Assembly (NCBI GenBank): GCA_011049385.1
Contig: DSBX01000358.1
Coordinates: 1 to 6,506, forward strand
Direction: 5' to 3'
Source of the DNA: Caldifarciminota bacterium
Lineage (GTDB): Bacteria > Hydrothermota > Tepidihabitantia > Tepidihabitantales > Tepidihabitantaceae
DNA length: 6,506 nt
Every line of letters begins with the position of its first letter. The first letter of the stretch is position 1. The notes below the pieces were generated by a model, which saw only the letters and a list, made by a program, of their open reading frames with translations, had not been told where the DNA came from and searched no databases. The position numbers and the translations under genes were made by a program. Below, piece by piece: positions 5,726-6,506 of the stretch.

Positions 5726-5799
5726 GCGCCAGTAGCTCAGATGGACAGAGCATCGGATTTCTAATCCGATGGTCGGGGGTTCGAGTCCCTCCTGGCGCG
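5726..5799 (+). tRNA. tRNA-Arg (anticodon TCT)
   Basis: A complete cloverleaf. The acceptor stem GCGCCAG (5726-5732) pairs with CTGGCGC (5792-5798), with discriminator G5799. D-stem GCTC/GAGC is at 5735-5738 and 5748-5751. The anticodon stem TCGGA/TCCGA is at 5753-5757 and 5765-5769, with loop TTTCTAA and anticodon TCT at 5760-5762, reading AGA/AGG. The T-arm is at 5775-5791 with loop TTCGAGT and one G-U pair in the stem. CCA is not encoded. It starts 1 nt after tRNA-Pro and must share its transcript. Confidence 0.96.
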
Positions 5800-5859
5800 C
5801 TTTGTTCGATACGTGACCCGACCTCCTTCTGTTTCCTGGGCGATTGCAGTTCTTCCCGC

Positions 5860-5887
5860 TTGACAGGGAAACTCCGCGGAGTAGATT
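5860..5887 (+). promoter_or_regulatory. Promoter of the VWA lipoprotein gene
   Basis: TTGACA (5860-5865, full consensus), 16-nt spacer, TAGATT (5882-5887, 4 of 6). The ATG lies at 5895, 7 nt after the -10 box, so transcription should begin at or next to the A of the start codon. There is no Shine-Dalgarno between the box and the ATG. It lies in the 95-nt gap after tRNA-Arg; no convincing terminator hairpin with a T-tract was seen there. Confidence 0.65.
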
Positions 5888-5894
5888 CCTTGCC

Positions 5895-6506
5895 ATGAGG
5901 GCCATCATCACCATTCTGTCCGTCACCCTGCTCCTGGCCTGCCAAGGCGGTCCGTCTCTCGAACAGGTCGCGATCGAAGCAACTCCCCGTCCGCTGGACA
6001 TCGTCCTTGTATTGGATCAGTCAAGCAGTATGCGCTGGACCGACCCTGAAAATAACCGGGTTGAAGCCTCCCGCTTCTTCGTCGACTTCCTCAGCTCCTA
6101 CTGGGCCCGTGAGCAGGACCATCGAGTCGGACTGGTCAACTTCGGAGACAAGAAACCTCCCAACCCTGAAGATGAGGTTCATTATCTCATATCGCTTGAT
6201 ACCGCCAACCTTGCCGAGCGAAACCGCCTGCTCGGCAGGATCAAACCACTTGACCTGGTCTACACAAGCTTCATAGAAGCCTTTCGTACCGCCAGAATCC
6301 TGTTCGACCAGGCCCCGGCGGACCGGGAACGACAGCGCGTCATCGTCCTGCTCACCGATGGAGAGCCGGATGACACTCGAAGGCTCAGCCGGGCCGCCTA
6401 CTTCGAAGAACTGATACGCTACTACAACGACTCACTTGCCGGTTGCAACCTGCACGTTATCGGCCTCGATATTAACGATGGATACTGGACTAGTACACTA
6501 CCATAC
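5895..6506 (+). CDS. VWA-domain lipoprotein, 3' end beyond window
   Basis: The 204 visible codons are open to the window end, so the C-terminus is unknown. Residues 1-16 are a classical lipoprotein signal: Arg2, hydrophobic core, L-L-A-Cys16. After a short linker a von Willebrand factor A domain begins at about residue 34 ('LDIVLVLDQSSSM'). The metal-ion-dependent adhesion site is intact: D41-x-S43-x-S45, Thr124 in 'YTSF', and Asp155 in 'VIVLLTDGEPDD'. 'DHRVGLVNFGD' (75-85) and 'NLHVIGLDIND' (185-195) are the other core strands. VWA domains bind protein or peptide ligands through a divalent metal; here the protein would be membrane-anchored outside the cytosol, with no Asp after the Cys that would retain it in the inner membrane in E. 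coli. The partner is unknown. G+C is about 56% with codons such as CTA, ACA, AGT and ATA, unlike the genes to its left, which suggests a different origin. Confidence 0.85.
   Translation, partial: MRAIITILSVTLLLACQGGPSLEQVAIEATPRPLDIVLVLDQSSSMRWTDPENNRVEASRFFVDFLSSYWAREQDHRVGLVNFGDKKPPNPEDEVHYLISLDTANLAERNRLLGRIKPLDLVYTSFIEAFRTARILFDQAPADRERQRVIVLLTDGEPDDTRRLSRAAYFEELIRYYNDSLAGCNLHVIGLDINDGYWTSTLPY

Noticed and set aside
5796..5830. Terminator after tRNA-Arg
   Set aside because: Only a short TTTGTT follows the acceptor stem; no separate hairpin could be drawn.
5670..5945. Minus-strand frame encoding 'GGTRTPDHRIRNPM' and 'GGRIRTCDPHVPS'
   Set aside because: These are the antisense translations of the tRNA-Arg and tRNA-Pro genes, a well-known class of spurious protein in databases; the longer minus frame 5342-6001 contains the same artefact.
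1..6506. CRISPR array, insertion sequence or riboswitch
   Set aside because: No regularly spaced repeats, transposase, terminal inverted repeats or recognisable riboswitch core were seen. The leader of the PLP-enzyme gene is too short for a SAM riboswitch.

Overview
The window is G+C-rich bacterial DNA (about 70% in the central operons; 44 of 60 bases in positions 4261-4320), densely coded, with two divergent gene blocks, a tRNA pair and the start of a compositionally different region. A BamD-like outer-membrane lipoprotein and a second lipoprotein point to a diderm. A DivIVA-type protein in the same operon makes a common proteobacterium less likely. My best guess is an uncultured high-G+C lineage, for example of the WOR-3/FCB kind, but this is inference only; nothing here identifies the taxon.

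Minus strand, read right to left: (i) a single gene for a PLP-dependent trans-sulfuration-family enzyme (1920-3089) with its own Shine-Dalgarno; (ii) a tight operon divIVA - purine nucleoside phosphorylase - bamD (1858 down to 1, bamD cut by the window edge), whose genes overlap by 4 nt. It starts at a good sigma-70-type promoter placed so close to the divIVA ATG that the mRNA should be almost leaderless.

Plus strand: a 106-nt divergent intergenic region leads into a second operon, DUF3108 secreted protein - manC (mannose-1-phosphate guanylyltransferase) - rdgB/HAM1 (non-canonical purine NTP pyrophosphatase), 3196-5614, again with 4-nt overlaps and again with a -10 box six nt before the first ATG. 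Next come tRNA-Pro(TGG) and tRNA-Arg(TCT), 1 nt apart, with a promoter whose -35 overlaps the rdgB stop codon. A VWA-domain lipoprotein gene follows (5895 to the window end, incomplete), also apparently leaderless. It is about 56% G+C with different codon choice, so the tRNA pair may mark the edge of an acquired region.

The genes are mostly housekeeping: purine salvage and nucleotide-pool cleaning (PNP, RdgB), sulfur amino-acid metabolism, GDP-mannose supply for glycans, envelope assembly (BamD, DUF3108) and polar/division scaffolding (DivIVA). I found no clear novel multi-gene system. The most interesting signals are the recurring leaderless promoter architecture combined with 4-nt gene overlaps, an Asp in the PNP base-recognition position, an unusual C-terminal tail on RdgB that partly repeats its own active-site loop, and the composition break after the tRNAs.
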